Below, piece after piece: positions 43,521 to 53,141 of a DNA stretch of 64,000 nt (the stretch's first letter is position 1; each line of letters starts with the position of its first letter). Both the position numbers and the translations under genes were made by a program. The notes under the pieces are model-generated. The model ran no database searches. It had not been told where the DNA came from and saw only the letters and a program-made list of their open reading frames with translations. This DNA is from Synechococcus sp. ATX 2A4 (GTDB lineage Bacteria > Cyanobacteriota > Cyanobacteriia > PCC-6307 > Cyanobiaceae): assembly GCF_024346375.1 (NCBI RefSeq), contig NZ_JAGQCV010000005.1:124001-188000 (forward strand), written 5' to 3'.

Positions 43521-44646
43521 TCAGGCGGCCTCATCGGCGGCGATCTCCACACCTTGGCGCAGCAGCGCCTGGATGAAGGGATCGAGATCGCCATCCATCA
43601 CCCCTTGCACATCCGTGGTTTCCACGGCGGTGCGCAGGTCCTTCACCATCTGGTACGGATGGAACACGTAGTTGCGGATCTGGTTGCCCCAGGCCGCCTC
43701 CACGATGTCGCCGCGGATGTCGGCGATCTCCGAGGCGCGCTGCTCCTGGGCGATCACCAGCAGCTTGGCCATCAGCAGCGCCATCGCCTTCTCCTTGTTC
43801 TGGAGCTGGGAGCGCTCCTGGGTGCAGCGCACCGCCAGGCCGGTGGGCACGTGCAGGATCCGCACCGCCGTTTCCACCTTGTTCACGTTCTGGCCGCCGG
43901 CGCCGCCCGAGCGGGAGGTGGTGATCTCCAGGTCCTTGTCGGGGATGTCGAGCTTCACGTCTTCATCCAGCTTCGGCATCACCTCCACCCCCGCGAAGCT
44001 CGTCTGGCGCTTGTCGTTGGCGTTGAACGGCGAGATCCGCACCAGCCGGTGGGTGCCCTTCTCGTTGCGCAGGTAGCCGTAGGCATAGCGGCCCTCGATC
44101 TCGAACGTGCAGCTCTTGATCCCCGCCTCCTCCCCTTCCGAGAGTTCGTCCACCGACACCTTCATGCCGTGGTCTTCGGCCCAGCGGTTGTACATGCGCA
44201 TCAGCATCAGCGCCCAGTCCTGGGCGTCGGTGCCGCCAGCGCCGGCATTGATCGAGATCACGGCACCTTCCTTGTCGTAAATCCCGCTCAGCAGCCGCTC
44301 CAGCTCCCAGCGGTCGAGGGCGCCCTTGAGCTGCTGCAGGCCGCCGTTGGCCTCGGCCAGCAGCTCCTGGTCGGGTTCCAGGTCGTAGAGCTCCAGCGTG
44401 GCGCGGGCGTCGTCGATCGCCGCCTGCCAATGCTGTAATTGCTGCAGTTGCGCCTTCACCTCATCGAGCAGGCGCATCTGTTTCTTGGCCTGCTGCTGGT
44501 CGTCCCAGAAGCCGGGCTGGGAGGCCAGCTGCTCGAGGTCCTGCTGGCGGGCGTTCAGGGCCGGTACGTCAAAGACAGTCCTGGGCATGGCCCAGGCGGT
44601 CAGTGAGCTCGGAGAGATCGCGCTTGAAATCGGTGAGATCGAGCAC
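43521..44646 (-). CDS. prfB: Peptide chain release factor 2 (programmed +1 frameshift)
   Basis: 374 aa when read through a +1 frameshift: 25 codons from a GTG at 44646 ([17 protein letters not shown]), then CTT-TGA-C at 44574-44568, after which the second frame continues [15 protein letters not shown] to the end. RF2 recognises UGA and UAA. It has the SPF tripeptide in [20 protein letters not shown] and the GGQ loop in [18 protein letters not shown]. The apparent ATG at 44588 is an artefact of reading only the second frame. It is divergent from grxC, with about 100 bp between the starts. Confidence 0.95.
44568..44583 (-). promoter_or_regulatory. prfB autoregulatory +1 frameshift site
   Basis: In the sense direction the site reads CAGGACTGTCTTTGAC: a slippery CTT, an in-frame TGA stop (44571-44569) and a following C. 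This is the classical RF2 element, where low RF2 lets the ribosome slip +1 past UGA. The SD-like AGGA lies where E. coli has AGGGGG, but is weaker. Confidence 0.92.
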
Positions 44647-44745
44647 CGGCGGGCCTGGGGCGTAGTGGATTCGACCGTATCAGCCGCGCCTGCACCCCGA
44701 AGCGGGGCCGCTCCTAGGATCGGGCCAAAGCACTGGTCCAGCCTG

Positions 44746-45036
44746 ATGGCGGCATCCTCCGCTCCCTCCTCCGCCAGCCCCAGCGTGGAGATCTACACCT
44801 GGCGCTTCTGCCCGTTCTGCATGCGCGCCAAGGCGCTGCTGGAGCGCAAAGGGGTCGCCTATACCGAATACGCCATCGACGGCGATGATGCGGCCCGCGC
44901 CGCCATGGCCGACCGCGCCGGTGGACGCACCAGCCTGCCCCAGATCTTCATCGCCGATCAGGGCATCGGCGGCTGCGACGAGCTCCACGGCCTCGAACGC
45001 ACCGGCCGCCTCAATTCCCTGCTGCAGGGAGCCTGA
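44746..45036 (+). CDS. grxC: Glutaredoxin 3
   Basis: 96 aa from ATG 44746. Dithiol glutaredoxin with CPFC active site ([19 protein letters not shown]), the TSLPQIFI cis-Pro loop and the [10 protein letters not shown] glutathione-binding end. It reduces protein disulfides or glutathione mixed disulfides using glutathione. It precedes gshB by 3 bp, linking it with glutathione synthesis. Confidence 0.96.
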   Translation: MAASSAPSSASPSVEIYTWRFCPFCMRAKALLERKGVAYTEYAIDGDDAARAAMADRAGGRTSLPQIFIADQGIGGCDELHGLERTGRLNSLLQGA

Positions 45037-45039
45037 GGG

Positions 45040-46056
45040 GTGGGGGCCACAGCACGCACCCCTCAGGCCGCTTCCCAGCTCTTTGTCGTCGACCCCATCG
45101 AGCGGCTGCGGCCGGCCAAGGATTCCAGCGTTGCCCTGATGCAGGCCGCCCAGCGGGCCGGCCAGGAGGTGTGGGTCTGCACCATCGCCGAGTTGGCCGT
45201 GGAAGGCGAGCGGGCGGGTGCCGCCAGCCCCGGTTGCACTCCATTGGTGCGCGCCCGCCCGGTCACGCTTGCCCCCATGCGCGTTGAGGGCGAGGGCTGG
45301 CAGGTGCCCGATCCCTGGTTCAGCGCCGGGGAACCGCTCTGGTTGCCGCTCCGCCACTTCCCGGTGGTGTGGATGCGCAAGGATCCCCCCGTCGATGAAG
45401 CCTTCCTCTACGCCACCCTGCTGCTGGAGCGGGCCGAGCACCAGGGCGTGCGCGTGCTCAACCGGCCGGCGGCCCTGCTGGCCTGGAACGAGAAGCTTGG
45501 CGCCCTGCGCTTCAGCCACCTGATGGCGCCTTCGCTGGTGAGCGCCGATGCCGAGCAGCTGGCCGCCTTCGCTGCCCAGCATCATGAGGTGGTGCTCAAG
45601 CCGCTGGGGGGCCGCGCCGGCCAGGGCGTCGTGCGTACCGCCGCCGCTGCCCCCGGCCTGCGCGCCCTGCTGGAGCTGGTCACCCATCAGCAGACGTTGC
45701 CGGTGATGGTGCAGGCCTTCCTGCCGGCTGTCACCGCCGGCGACAAACGCATCCTCTTGGTGAACGGTGAGCCGCTGGGGGCGATCAACCGCCGGCCGCT
45801 TCCTGGTGAGTTCCGCAGCAACCTGGCGGTGGGCGGTGCGCCCGAGCCCACGGCCCTCACCAGCGCCGAAACCGCCATCTGCGCCGAACTGGCGCCGGTG
45901 CTTCAGGCCGAAGGCCTGTTCTTCGTGGGCATCGATGTGATCGATGGCCGCCTCAGCGAGATCAACGTGACCAGCCCCACCGGCATCCGCGAGATCGAAC
46001 GGCTGGGCGGTGTGCCCGTGGCCGATCTCACCATGGAGCGTTTGTTGAGGGGGTGA
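45040..46056 (+). CDS. gshB: Glutathione synthetase
   Basis: 338 aa ATP-grasp enzyme from a GTG at 45040. It adds glycine to gamma-glutamylcysteine. Signatures: [57 protein letters not shown] (ATP-grasp loop), [34 protein letters not shown], and the C-terminal [17 protein letters not shown] carrying the metal-binding Glu and Asn. The 3' end overlaps the 3' end of menF by 29 bp. Confidence 0.97.
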   Translation: MGATARTPQAASQLFVVDPIERLRPAKDSSVALMQAAQRAGQEVWVCTIAELAVEGERAGAASPGCTPLVRARPVTLAPMRVEGEGWQVPDPWFSAGEPLWLPLRHFPVVWMRKDPPVDEAFLYATLLLERAEHQGVRVLNRPAALLAWNEKLGALRFSHLMAPSLVSADAEQLAAFAAQHHEVVLKPLGGRAGQGVVRTAAAAPGLRALLELVTHQQTLPVMVQAFLPAVTAGDKRILLVNGEPLGAINRRPLPGEFRSNLAVGGAPEPTALTSAETAICAELAPVLQAEGLFFVGIDVIDGRLSEINVTSPTGIREIERLGGVPVADLTMERLLRG

Positions 46057-47425
46057 GCGGCAGGCTGAGCTGCTGCTGCAGCACCCCCAGCTTCAACGCC
46101 ACCTCCTGCAGCTCCCGCTCCGGCTCCGACCCCTTCACCAGACCGGCGCCGGCGGTGAGCTCCAGCTGGTCGCCCCGCAACCGGCCGCTGCGGATCGCCA
46201 CCCGCAGTTCCGCGTCACCGGCGCTGTCGATCCAGCCGATCGGTGCGGCGTAATGGCCCCGCTCGAACGGTTCGAGGCTGCGCAGCCAGGCCATCGCCGC
46301 CCGCCGGGGCAGCCCCGCCACCGCCGGGGTGGGATGGAGCGCTGCAGCGACGGCCAGCGGCTGATGGGCGCCGAGCGCGGCCGTGATCGGTGTGTGCAGG
46401 TGCACCAGGTTGCCGTGCCTTGCCAGCCGTGGATGGCGCGGCCGTCGCGGTGCCAGCCCGGCGCCGGCCAGCACCTCGGTGATCGCCTCAACCACCAGCT
46501 CATGCTCGTGCCGGTCTTTGACGGAGCGGCTCAGCGCCTCGGCCTGCGGGCCGCAAGGGGCGGTGCCGGCCAGGGCATCGCTGCGCAGCTGGCCCTGGCG
46601 CACGGTGAGCAGGCGTTCCGGTGAGGCGCCGATCAGGGCGTCGCCCTGGCGCTGCTGCCACAGGAAGCGGCAGCTGCCCGGCTGGTGCTGGCGCAACTGA
46701 TGCAGCAGCACGAGCGGATCCAGCGGGCGGTCGAGCTGCAACTGCTGGCGCACTGCCACCACCAGCTTGCGCAGATCGCCGCTGTCCACCAGCTCCATGG
46801 CCCGCTGCACGGCCAGGCGGTAGCCCGTCTCCCAGCTGGAGCGTCCGGCGATGTCGGGGCGGCGGGCCCGCCAGGCTTCAGCGGTGGCGTGTTCGCTCGC
46901 ACGCTCCAGCCGCTGGGCCTGCTCCCACAGCTCCTCGGCCACGCTGCGGGCGGTGATGCCGCCCCCCAGCGGGCGCTGCAGCCGCAGCCAGCAGTGGCGG
47001 CCCTGCCGGCTCAGCTGCCAGCGGGGCAGCACCGCCTGCACGCCGGGCACGCCGGTGCCCTCCTGCAACGGTGTGTCGAAGAAGGAAAAGGCCAGCAGCA
47101 CCCGCGGGCGGGCCAGTGGCGGACAGGGGCCAGCGGCGCAGGCCAGCCGGCTCAGGCTCACGGCGCTGAAGCGCTGGGCCAGCTCGAAGCGCCGCGGGCC
47201 ACTCAGCTCCAGCACGTTGGCGACGCCGCTGGCCGCCAGGCACAGGCCCGGCGCTCCATCCCAGAGGAAGCGGAAGGGCAGGCCGCTGCCCAGCTCGGGC
47301 AGCACCGCCAGCGGATCGCGTGGCGCGATCGGCAGCGCCAGGCTCAGCACGCCCTCCTCGTCCAGCCGGCGGGCGGCAGCAGCGGAGCTGGCCAGCAGCT
47401 CGGTGAAGGAGGGAGGAACCTGCAC
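46028..47425 (-). CDS. menF: Isochorismate synthase (phylloquinone pathway)
   Basis: 465 aa from a GTG at 47425. It converts chorismate to isochorismate, entering phylloquinone (vitamin K1) synthesis for photosystem I. Chorismate-binding-enzyme features: [37 protein letters not shown], the active-site helix [41 protein letters not shown] and [14 protein letters not shown]. It is divergent from menA, 78 bp apart. The other enzymes follow on the plus strand; menD, menH and menB are not in the window. Confidence 0.93.
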   Translation of the reverse strand: MQVPPSFTELLASSAAAARRLDEEGVLSLALPIAPRDPLAVLPELGSGLPFRFLWDGAPGLCLAASGVANVLELSGPRRFELAQRFSAVSLSRLACAAGPCPPLARPRVLLAFSFFDTPLQEGTGVPGVQAVLPRWQLSRQGRHCWLRLQRPLGGGITARSVAEELWEQAQRLERASEHATAEAWRARRPDIAGRSSWETGYRLAVQRAMELVDSGDLRKLVVAVRQQLQLDRPLDPLVLLHQLRQHQPGSCRFLWQQRQGDALIGASPERLLTVRQGQLRSDALAGTAPCGPQAEALSRSVKDRHEHELVVEAITEVLAGAGLAPRRPRHPRLARHGNLVHLHTPITAALGAHQPLAVAAALHPTPAVAGLPRRAAMAWLRSLEPFERGHYAAPIGWIDSAGDAELRVAIRSGRLRGDQLELTAGAGLVKGSEPERELQEVALKLGVLQQQLSLPLTPSTNAPW

Positions 47426-47503
47426 CAGGAAGGGTGCCGAGGGGCGGGCGGGAAAGGCTGCTCAAATGTATGGGCCCCTTCCTGCCTGAGGCGCCCGTCG
47501 CCC

Positions 47504-48463
47504 ATGTCCGACCCCCAGGTCGTCGCAAGCCGTTACGCCCCGCCCGCCCCCGCCCGCCGGCAGTTGTGGAAGGCGGCGATCAAGTGGCCGATGTATTCGG
47601 TGGCGGTGATGCCGGTGCTGCTGGCGGCCGGCTGGCTGCTGGGGCAGGGCCAGGCGCTGCGCTGGGGGCAGCTGCTGGCTTTCCTGCTGGCGGCGGTGCT
47701 GCTGCTCGCCTGGGAGAACCTCGCCAACGATGTGTTCGATGCCGACACCGGCGTGGACCGGCTCGGCAAGCCCCATTCGGTGGTGAACCTCACCGGCCGC
47801 CGCGACCGGGTGGCGGTGCTGGCCAATGGCTGCCTGGGGCTGGGTCTGGTGTTGATTGCCGTGGTGGCCGCCCGCAGCAGCCCGGCGGTGCTGGCGCTGG
47901 TGCTGGCCTGCTGCGGGCTCGGCTACGCCTACCAGGGGCCGCCACTGCGGCTGGGCTACCGGGGGCTGGGGGAACCGCTGTGCTGGCTGGCGTTCGGGCC
48001 GCTTGCCACCGCCGCCGCCCTGCTGGCCCTCGCCCCCGCCGCACCGGCCACGGCGATCCCGTGGCGCACGGCCCTGCTGCTCGGCGGCGGCCCCGCCATC
48101 GCCACCAGCCTGGTTCTCTTCTGTTCCCATTTCCACCAGGTGGCGGAAGACGCCGCCCATGGCAAGCAGTCGCCGGTGGTGCGGCTGGGCACGGCGCCGG
48201 CGGCGGCGCTGGTGCCCTGGTTCGTGGCGCTCACCCTCGCCCTGCAGTGGGCGCCGGTGCTGTTGGGCCGCTGGCCGCTCACGGCCCTGTTCGGGGTGGT
48301 GGGGCTGCCGCCGGCCCGCGCCCTGATCCAGTTGCTGCGAGAGCACCACGCCGCCCCGGAGCAGATCAGCGGCAGCAAGTTCCTGGCGCTTCAGTTTCAG
48401 GCCTTCAATGGGCTCGGCCTGGCCTGTGGGCTGGCGGTGGGGCCATGGTTGAGCCGCTGGTAA
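47504..48463 (+). CDS. menA: 1,4-dihydroxy-2-naphthoate phytyltransferase
   Basis: 319 aa from ATG 47504; the longer open frame upstream is antisense to menF. UbiA-family membrane prenyltransferase that attaches the phytyl chain to DHNA. The first Asp-rich motif is NLANDVFDADTGVD, the second lies in FHQVAEDAAHGKQSPVVRLG, with about eight hydrophobic helices. GISGSKFLALQFQAFNG-like text closes the protein. It overlaps menC by 19 bp. Confidence 0.95.
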   Translation: MSDPQVVASRYAPPAPARRQLWKAAIKWPMYSVAVMPVLLAAGWLLGQGQALRWGQLLAFLLAAVLLLAWENLANDVFDADTGVDRLGKPHSVVNLTGRRDRVAVLANGCLGLGLVLIAVVAARSSPAVLALVLACCGLGYAYQGPPLRLGYRGLGEPLCWLAFGPLATAAALLALAPAAPATAIPWRTALLLGGGPAIATSLVLFCSHFHQVAEDAAHGKQSPVVRLGTAPAAALVPWFVALTLALQWAPVLLGRWPLTALFGVVGLPPARALIQLLREHHAAPEQISGSKFLALQFQAFNGLGLACGLAVGPWLSRW

Positions 48464-49518
48464 TCCTCACCTGGCGGCCCTTCCGGCTGCCGCTGAAGCG
48501 TCCGCTCGTTACGGCCCAGGGCGCCTTGATCGAGAAGCGCGGCTGGTTGCTGCGCCTTGAGACCGGCGTTGGCCGATCCGCCCCCGCCGGCCTTGGCTGG
48601 GGAGAGGCGGCGCCGCTCTGTTTCAACCCAGCCACCGCCCAGAAGCGCCACCGCCAGCTGGCCGAGGCGATCGAGAGCTTCGGCGGCGCTCTGCCCCGGC
48701 AGAAGCTGGAGGCGGCATTGCCGGGGCTGCCGCCCGAGCTGGCTTTCGCGCTGGGCCTGGCCCTGGCGGAAGCCGATGGGCTGGTGGGCGCGGCCGGCGG
48801 CGGCTGGCTGGCGCCGCCCCCCTCCGCCGTGCTCCTGCCGGCGGGGGAGGCGGCGGTGGCGGCCCTGGCCGCGGCGCTCGATCGGCCAGACGCGACGCCC
48901 CTCACCTGCAAATGGAAGGTGGCCGCTGCGGGTGATCACGCCGAGCGGCAGGTGCTGGAGCAGTTGTTGGCGCGCCTGCCCGCCGGCAGCCGCCTGCGCC
49001 TGGATGCCAACGGCGGCTGGGACCGCGCCACGGCCTGGCAGTGGGCCGAGCGGCTCGCGCAGGATCCGCGCCTGGACTGGCTGGAGCAGCCCCTGGCTCC
49101 CGCTGACCTTTCCGGTCTGCAGGCGCTGGCCCGGCGGGTGCCGGTGGCGCTGGATGAGTCGCTGCAGCACGATCCCGACCTGCGCCGCCACTGGCCGGGC
49201 TGGCAGGTGCGGCGACCGGCCGTGGAAGGGGATCCCCGGCCGCTGCTGTTGGCGTTGCAGCAAGCCAGCGTCGGCGCAAAGGCTGGCGGCGGTGCAAGCC
49301 CCAGCGGAGCGGTGGTGCTGAGCACGGCCTTCGAAACGGGCATCGCCCAGCGGCTGGTGGGGCATCTGGCGACGTTGCAGAGCCGGGGTGCCACCCCCGC
49401 CGCCCCCGGCCTGGCGCCCGGCTGGCAGGCGGCGTCAGCGTTGCGCGCCGCCGATCCGGAAGCGGTGTGGCAGGCCGCTGGCGCCGCCCTGCAGCACGAG
49501 GGAGGCCATAGCTTGTGA
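48445..49518 (+). CDS. menC: o-Succinylbenzoate synthase
   Basis: 357 aa from ATG 48445 inside the end of menA. Enolase-superfamily dehydratase that converts SHCHC to o-succinylbenzoate. The typical elements are FRLPLKRPLVTAQG at the N-terminus, TCKWKVAA (catalytic Lys), RLRLDANGGWDRATA (metal Asp), DWLEQPLAPADLSG (metal Glu), VALDESL (metal Asp) and STAFETGIAQ. The linear order is complete. A few glycine-rich stretches (GAAGGGWLAPPP) mark insertions relative to other members. Confidence 0.93.
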   Translation: MVEPLVILTWRPFRLPLKRPLVTAQGALIEKRGWLLRLETGVGRSAPAGLGWGEAAPLCFNPATAQKRHRQLAEAIESFGGALPRQKLEAALPGLPPELAFALGLALAEADGLVGAAGGGWLAPPPSAVLLPAGEAAVAALAAALDRPDATPLTCKWKVAAAGDHAERQVLEQLLARLPAGSRLRLDANGGWDRATAWQWAERLAQDPRLDWLEQPLAPADLSGLQALARRVPVALDESLQHDPDLRRHWPGWQVRRPAVEGDPRPLLLALQQASVGAKAGGGASPSGAVVLSTAFETGIAQRLVGHLATLQSRGATPAAPGLAPGWQAASALRAADPEAVWQAAGAALQHEGGHSL

Positions 49519-49536
49519 CGCCTGATCGGGCAGACG

Positions 49537-50811
49537 ATGGCCCTCAGCCTTGAAGTGCGCGCCGAGCTGGCGCCTGAGCCGCAGCTGGCCCGGCTGCTGG
49601 ACGCCTGGCAGCAGGGGCAGCTGGTGGGGGTGTGCGGCGTGGGGGAAGGGGAGCGGCTGGCGGCGGCGATGGCTGGCTGCCCGCCGCTGGCGGCGCCGGG
49701 GGTGGTGATCGGCAGCGGTGGCAGCCGCGGCGGGCGCCGCTGGTGCGTGCAGCCGCTGGCCCACCTGCAGGCCTCGGCCCGCGCCACAGCCGCCTGGCTG
49801 CAGGCGCTGGGCCTCGACCCCGCCGCCTGCCTGCAGCTCAATCCGCTGCCGTTGCAGCACACCAGCGGCCTGATGCCGGTGCTGCGCGCCCGCCAGTGGG
49901 GCGGCCAGTGGCGCTGGTTGCCGCCCCAGCTGCTGCGTGCGCCCGCCGAGCTGGCGCAGGCGGTGCCGCTGCCGACGGATCGCCCGGTGCTGCTGTCGCT
50001 GGTGCCCACCCAGCTGCAGCGCCTGCTGGCGGATCCGGCGGCGCGGCGCTGGTTGCGGGGGGTGGCGGTGATCTGGACCGGTGGTGGCCCCCTGGCGCCG
50101 GATCTGGCCGCCTGGGCCCGGCGCGAGGACATCCGCCTCTCCCCTTGCTACGGGGCCACCGAAACCGCCGCCATGGTCACGGCGTTGGCGCCTGAGCGCT
50201 TCCTGGCCGGCGATGGGGGCTGCGGCCATCCCCTCGACGACGTGACCCTGCGCCTGAACCCCGCCGATGGCGCGATCGAGCTGCGTTGCGGGCGACTCAG
50301 CCCGGGCTGGCTGGCCGCCGACGGCAGCGGCCTGCGGCCGTTCGCTGAACCCGGCGGTGAGGGCTGGTGGGCCAGCGGCGATGCCGGGCAGCTCACAGCG
50401 GCCGGCCTGCAGGTGCTGGGTCGGCTCGACGGCGCCATCCACAGCGGCGGCGAAACCGTGTTTCCCGAACAGGTGGAGCAGCGGCTGAAGGCGCTGGCGG
50501 CCGCCGCCGGCCTGCCGCTGGCGGATCTGTTGCTGCTGCCGGTGACCGAACCGCTCTGGGGCGAGCGGCTGGTGGCTCTGTTCCGTCCTCTGCCCGAAGG
50601 CGGTGATGGGGGCAGCTCAGGTGTTGCCGGAGCTGATCCGCCGCTGCGCGAGGGCCTGATCGCGCTCGCCCGCCGCCTGCCGCCGGCACAGCGGCCGCTG
50701 CACTGGTGGACCTGCTCCTCACTGGCGCGCACCGACACGGGCAAGTGGCAGCGGCCGCGCTGGCATGAATGGTTGCGGCAACAGCATGAAATCAACCCCG
50801 AACCCCGCTAA
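49537..50811 (+). CDS. menE: o-Succinylbenzoate-CoA ligase
   Basis: 424 aa AMP-forming acyl-CoA ligase. It activates o-succinylbenzoate to its CoA thioester. The adenylation motifs can be followed: a shortened N-terminus, LNPLPLQHTSGLMPVL, VIWTGGGPLAPDL, LSPCYGATETAAMVT, GWWASGDAGQLTAAGLQVLGRLDG, HSGGETVFPEQVEQRL, and the C-terminal Lys near TDTGKWQRPRW. It lies 18 bp behind menC in the phylloquinone row. A serine/glycine-rich insert (GGDGGSSGVAGADPPLR) precedes the last domain. Confidence 0.93.
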   Translation: MALSLEVRAELAPEPQLARLLDAWQQGQLVGVCGVGEGERLAAAMAGCPPLAAPGVVIGSGGSRGGRRWCVQPLAHLQASARATAAWLQALGLDPAACLQLNPLPLQHTSGLMPVLRARQWGGQWRWLPPQLLRAPAELAQAVPLPTDRPVLLSLVPTQLQRLLADPAARRWLRGVAVIWTGGGPLAPDLAAWARREDIRLSPCYGATETAAMVTALAPERFLAGDGGCGHPLDDVTLRLNPADGAIELRCGRLSPGWLAADGSGLRPFAEPGGEGWWASGDAGQLTAAGLQVLGRLDGAIHSGGETVFPEQVEQRLKALAAAAGLPLADLLLLPVTEPLWGERLVALFRPLPEGGDGGSSGVAGADPPLREGLIALARRLPPAQRPLHWWTCSSLARTDTGKWQRPRWHEWLRQQHEINPEPR

Positions 50812-50836
50812 AGAGGGTGCGCGTTGACTGCCCCCA

Positions 50837-51103
50837 ATGGCCGAACTGACCGATTCCGAAATCGCCAACAAGAAACTGGTCGCGGGGCTGATGGGGCTGT
50901 TTCTCGGTGCGCTGGGCATACACAAGTTCGTGCTCGGTTACACCAAAGCCGGCATCATCATGCTGCTCGTCACCGTGCTCACCTGCGGCTTCGGCGGCTT
51001 TGTGATGGGTGTGATCGGCTTGATCGAAGGCATCATTTATCTCGCCGCCACCCCCCAGGATTTCAAGGCCTCCTACATCGACGCCCAGAAGGAGTGGTTC
51101 TGA
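50837..51103 (+). CDS. TM2-domain membrane protein
   Basis: 88 aa with a TM2 domain: NKKLVAGLMGLFLGALGIHKFVLGYTKAGIIMLL then GFVMGVIGLIEGIIYL, two transmembrane helices joined by a short loop with GIHKFVLG. The function is unknown across the family. It follows menE by 25 bp and its stop overlaps the next small gene (TGATG). Confidence 0.92.
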   Translation: MAELTDSEIANKKLVAGLMGLFLGALGIHKFVLGYTKAGIIMLLVTVLTCGFGGFVMGVIGLIEGIIYLAATPQDFKASYIDAQKEWF

Positions 51104-51285
51104 TGGCGCCGCAACGCGCCGGCGCAGTCCGTCGAGCCCTGCTGCTCGTGGTGCTCGGTGTGGGCGGCGTGGCCAGCGTCAGCCTGGCCCCCGGCCTCGC
51201 GCTGGAACCGCTCCACCCCCTCACGCTGTTTGCCTCCCTGCTGCCACTGCAGCTGGCGGGACTGTTGTGGGTCTTCGGCCGCTAA
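51103..51285 (+). CDS. Small hydrophobic protein of unknown function
   Basis: 60 aa from ATG 51103 overlapping the TM2 stop by one base. Two hydrophobic segments (RRALLLVVLGVGGVASVSLA and LTLFASLLPLQLAGLLWVF) suggest a small two-helix membrane protein. Translational coupling to TM2 supports it being real. The end overlaps the convergent thioesterase stop by four bases. No family recognised. Confidence 0.62.
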   Translation: MAPQRAGAVRRALLLVVLGVGGVASVSLAPGLALEPLHPLTLFASLLPLQLAGLLWVFGR

Positions 51286-51797
51286 TCCGGAGCTGAGGCC
51301 ACCAGCCACCGTTCGATCACGTCCGGCAGCGGTTGCCGTTGCCGGGTCGCTGGATCGATCGCCACGTGCTGCAGCCGGGCTCGAGCCACTTCACGCCCCT
51401 CGCAATGGAAGCGATACCCCACTTCGAGGCTTGACGGCTCCAGGCGTTGCGGCTCCAGCCTGATCGTCAGGGGCGCGCCGCATACCAGCGGCCGCCGGTA
51501 GTCGGCGTCGCAGTGCACCACCGGCAGGGCGCGGGCGGGCATGGCGGCGGGGGTTGGAAAGATCTCTGCGGCCGGAACGCCGAAGCGCTCCAGACTTTCT
51601 TCCCAGGCTTCGTGGCACCAGCGCAGCAACTGATGGAAATGCATCACGCCGGCGGCATCGGTGTCGCCGAAGCGCACTGTGCGCCGCAGCACCAGCCAGT
51701 CGGCGGGATCCGGGGGAGCGCCGGGCTCTCCCTCCAGCCCCTGCCCGCAGGCCACGTGCCCCAACTCCAGGCGGATCGCCTCATCCCCTGGCTGCAT
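51282..51797 (-). CDS. 1,4-dihydroxy-2-naphthoyl-CoA thioesterase
   Basis: 171 aa from ATG 51797. Hot-dog-fold thioesterase; the active-site helix TVRFGDTDAAGVMHFHQLLRWCHEAWEESL is the 4-hydroxybenzoyl-CoA-thioesterase/YbgC pattern with the catalytic Asp. In cyanobacteria this family supplies the DHNA-CoA hydrolase of phylloquinone synthesis, and the position immediately next to menA-menC-menE supports that job. The first 24 residues are not conserved in pattern. Confidence 0.88.
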   Translation of the reverse strand: MQPGDEAIRLELGHVACGQGLEGEPGAPPDPADWLVLRRTVRFGDTDAAGVMHFHQLLRWCHEAWEESLERFGVPAAEIFPTPAAMPARALPVVHCDADYRRPLVCGAPLTIRLEPQRLEPSSLEVGYRFHCEGREVARARLQHVAIDPATRQRQPLPDVIERWLVASAPD

Positions 51798-51957
51798 CAC
51801 CTTCCTCCCGCCTTCCCGCCATCTGCCCATCCTGGTGGGCCGCCCTGCGGCACCGCCCCTTGCTCGCTCGCTGGCCGGAGATTTCCGGCGTTCATGACAG
51901 GTCTGTTGTCGGCCGTGGTCTCCACGACTACGTTTCCTCCAGTGCGTTGTTTTTCTT

Positions 51958-52644
51958 TTGGCCGCCGAGATCGCTTACGAGCCGCCCAGCATCAACAAGG
52001 CCTGGATTGCCTTTGTGGCTCACATCCCCACCATCCTGCTGATCTGGGTGGCCACGATCGTCATCGCCGTGATCGGCTTTGTTGTGTCGGTGATCTTTTC
52101 TTTGGTGGGGATCGGTCTGGCCGGCGGCAACACCGATGCCGAAGTCGTCGGGACACTGGCGGTGTGGCTGGGCAACCTCTCGCAGGTGCCGTTTGCGATC
52201 CTCTCCAATCTGGTGGGGGTGCTGTTCGTGGCCGTGCCCGCCATGCATTACGACAGCGGCGAGAACATTTCCTCCCAGGTGGCCTTCCGTGCCCTGTTGC
52301 AGCGGCCTCTGCGTTATCTGCTTGCCGGTGTGTTGTTCTCGGTGGTGACCACCGTGGGCTTCCTGCTCTGCATCCTGCCCGGCATCGCGGTGGCGTTGGT
52401 GACGCCCGTCTTCGTGAACAGGATCTTCCTCAGTGATCAGCCGATCGTGGAGGCGTTCACGGCCTCGTTCCAGGCGGTGTATCGCTCACCGCGCGGGCGC
52501 ACCTTTGCCGGCATTCAGCTGCTTACCTGGCTGGTGGTGGTCGTCGTTTCCGTCTGCACCTGCGGCCTTGGCGCCCTGGTGGCCGTGCCGGTGGCCACCT
52601 TCTACATCCAGAACTCCGCTTATCACCAGGGAGCCATCAGTTAG
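51958..52644 (+). CDS. Polytopic membrane protein of unknown function
   Basis: 228 aa with a TTG start at 51958 (no in-frame ATG at the head). Four or more hydrophobic helices: WIAFVAHIPTILLIWVATIVIAVIGF, VVSVIFSLVGIGLA, YLLAGVLFSVVTTVGFLLCILPGIAVALV and LLTWLVVVVVSVCTCGLGALVAVPVA. The last two flank VTPVFVNRIFLSDQPIVEAF, which resembles the arrangement in DUF975-type and related small integral membrane proteins. Stand-alone; no motif suggests a reaction. Confidence 0.82.
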   Translation: MAAEIAYEPPSINKAWIAFVAHIPTILLIWVATIVIAVIGFVVSVIFSLVGIGLAGGNTDAEVVGTLAVWLGNLSQVPFAILSNLVGVLFVAVPAMHYDSGENISSQVAFRALLQRPLRYLLAGVLFSVVTTVGFLLCILPGIAVALVTPVFVNRIFLSDQPIVEAFTASFQAVYRSPRGRTFAGIQLLTWLVVVVVSVCTCGLGALVAVPVATFYIQNSAYHQGAIS

Positions 52645-52704
52645 ACCCGGAACGTCATCGCGCCTACAACCGCCTCACGCACGCACCCGCTGAGGTGAGG
52701 CGGC

Positions 52705-53079
52705 CTAACCGCTCGGAAACGCCGGCAGGCCGAGCCCGTAAGCAAGCCCCATCCGCCCGGCCCAATAGAGCAGCAAGGCGGCGCCAGCCAGCACCAGCTG
52801 GCGCCCGCTTAGATCCCAGGGCACCAGCCGGCCGCTGCGCAACGCCGCCACCGACCACACCACCAGGGCGGCCGCGGCGATCGGCCCGAAAGCGTGCAAC
52901 TGCACTGAGGCGGCGAACTGCCCGTTGAGGGCTTGGGCCGTGGCGCGGGTGAGGAAGCAGGTGGGGCAGGGAACACCCGTGAGCTCCCGCAGCGGGCAGG
53001 AGAACCCCGGCAGGCCGCCGTGCCAACCCTTCAGCCAGAGGTAGCCGGTGAGCAGCGCCGGCAGGGCCACACCGCAACG
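52705..53079 (-). CDS. DUF2752 membrane protein
   Basis: About 124 aa from a TTG at 53079 (a GTG at 53070 or a CTG overlapping the ndhH stop are alternatives; none has a good ribosome-binding site). The DUF2752 core is plain: FSCPLRELTGVPCPTCFLTRATAQAL (CPxCxxTR), then NGQFAASVQLHAFGPIAAAALVVW and a final helix. The cysteine motif may bind a metal. Function is unknown. It follows ndhH on the same strand. Confidence 0.82.
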   Translation of the reverse strand, partial: RCGVALPALLTGYLWLKGWHGGLPGFSCPLRELTGVPCPTCFLTRATAQALNGQFAASVQLHAFGPIAAAALVVWSVAALRSGRLVPWDLSGRQLVLAGAALLLYWAGRMGLAYGLGLPAFPSG

Positions 53080-53141
53080 GCGCAACTGATCGAGCCAGCG
53101 CTGACGCCGGCTCCGCTGGGGATCACGGCGGCGGGAGGCGT

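Noticed and set aside
44535-44588. ATG at 44588 as the start of prfB
   Set aside because: The upstream GTG frame with CTT-TGA-C explains the gene better. The ATG-based first residues (MPRTVF) are just the other frame of the leader.
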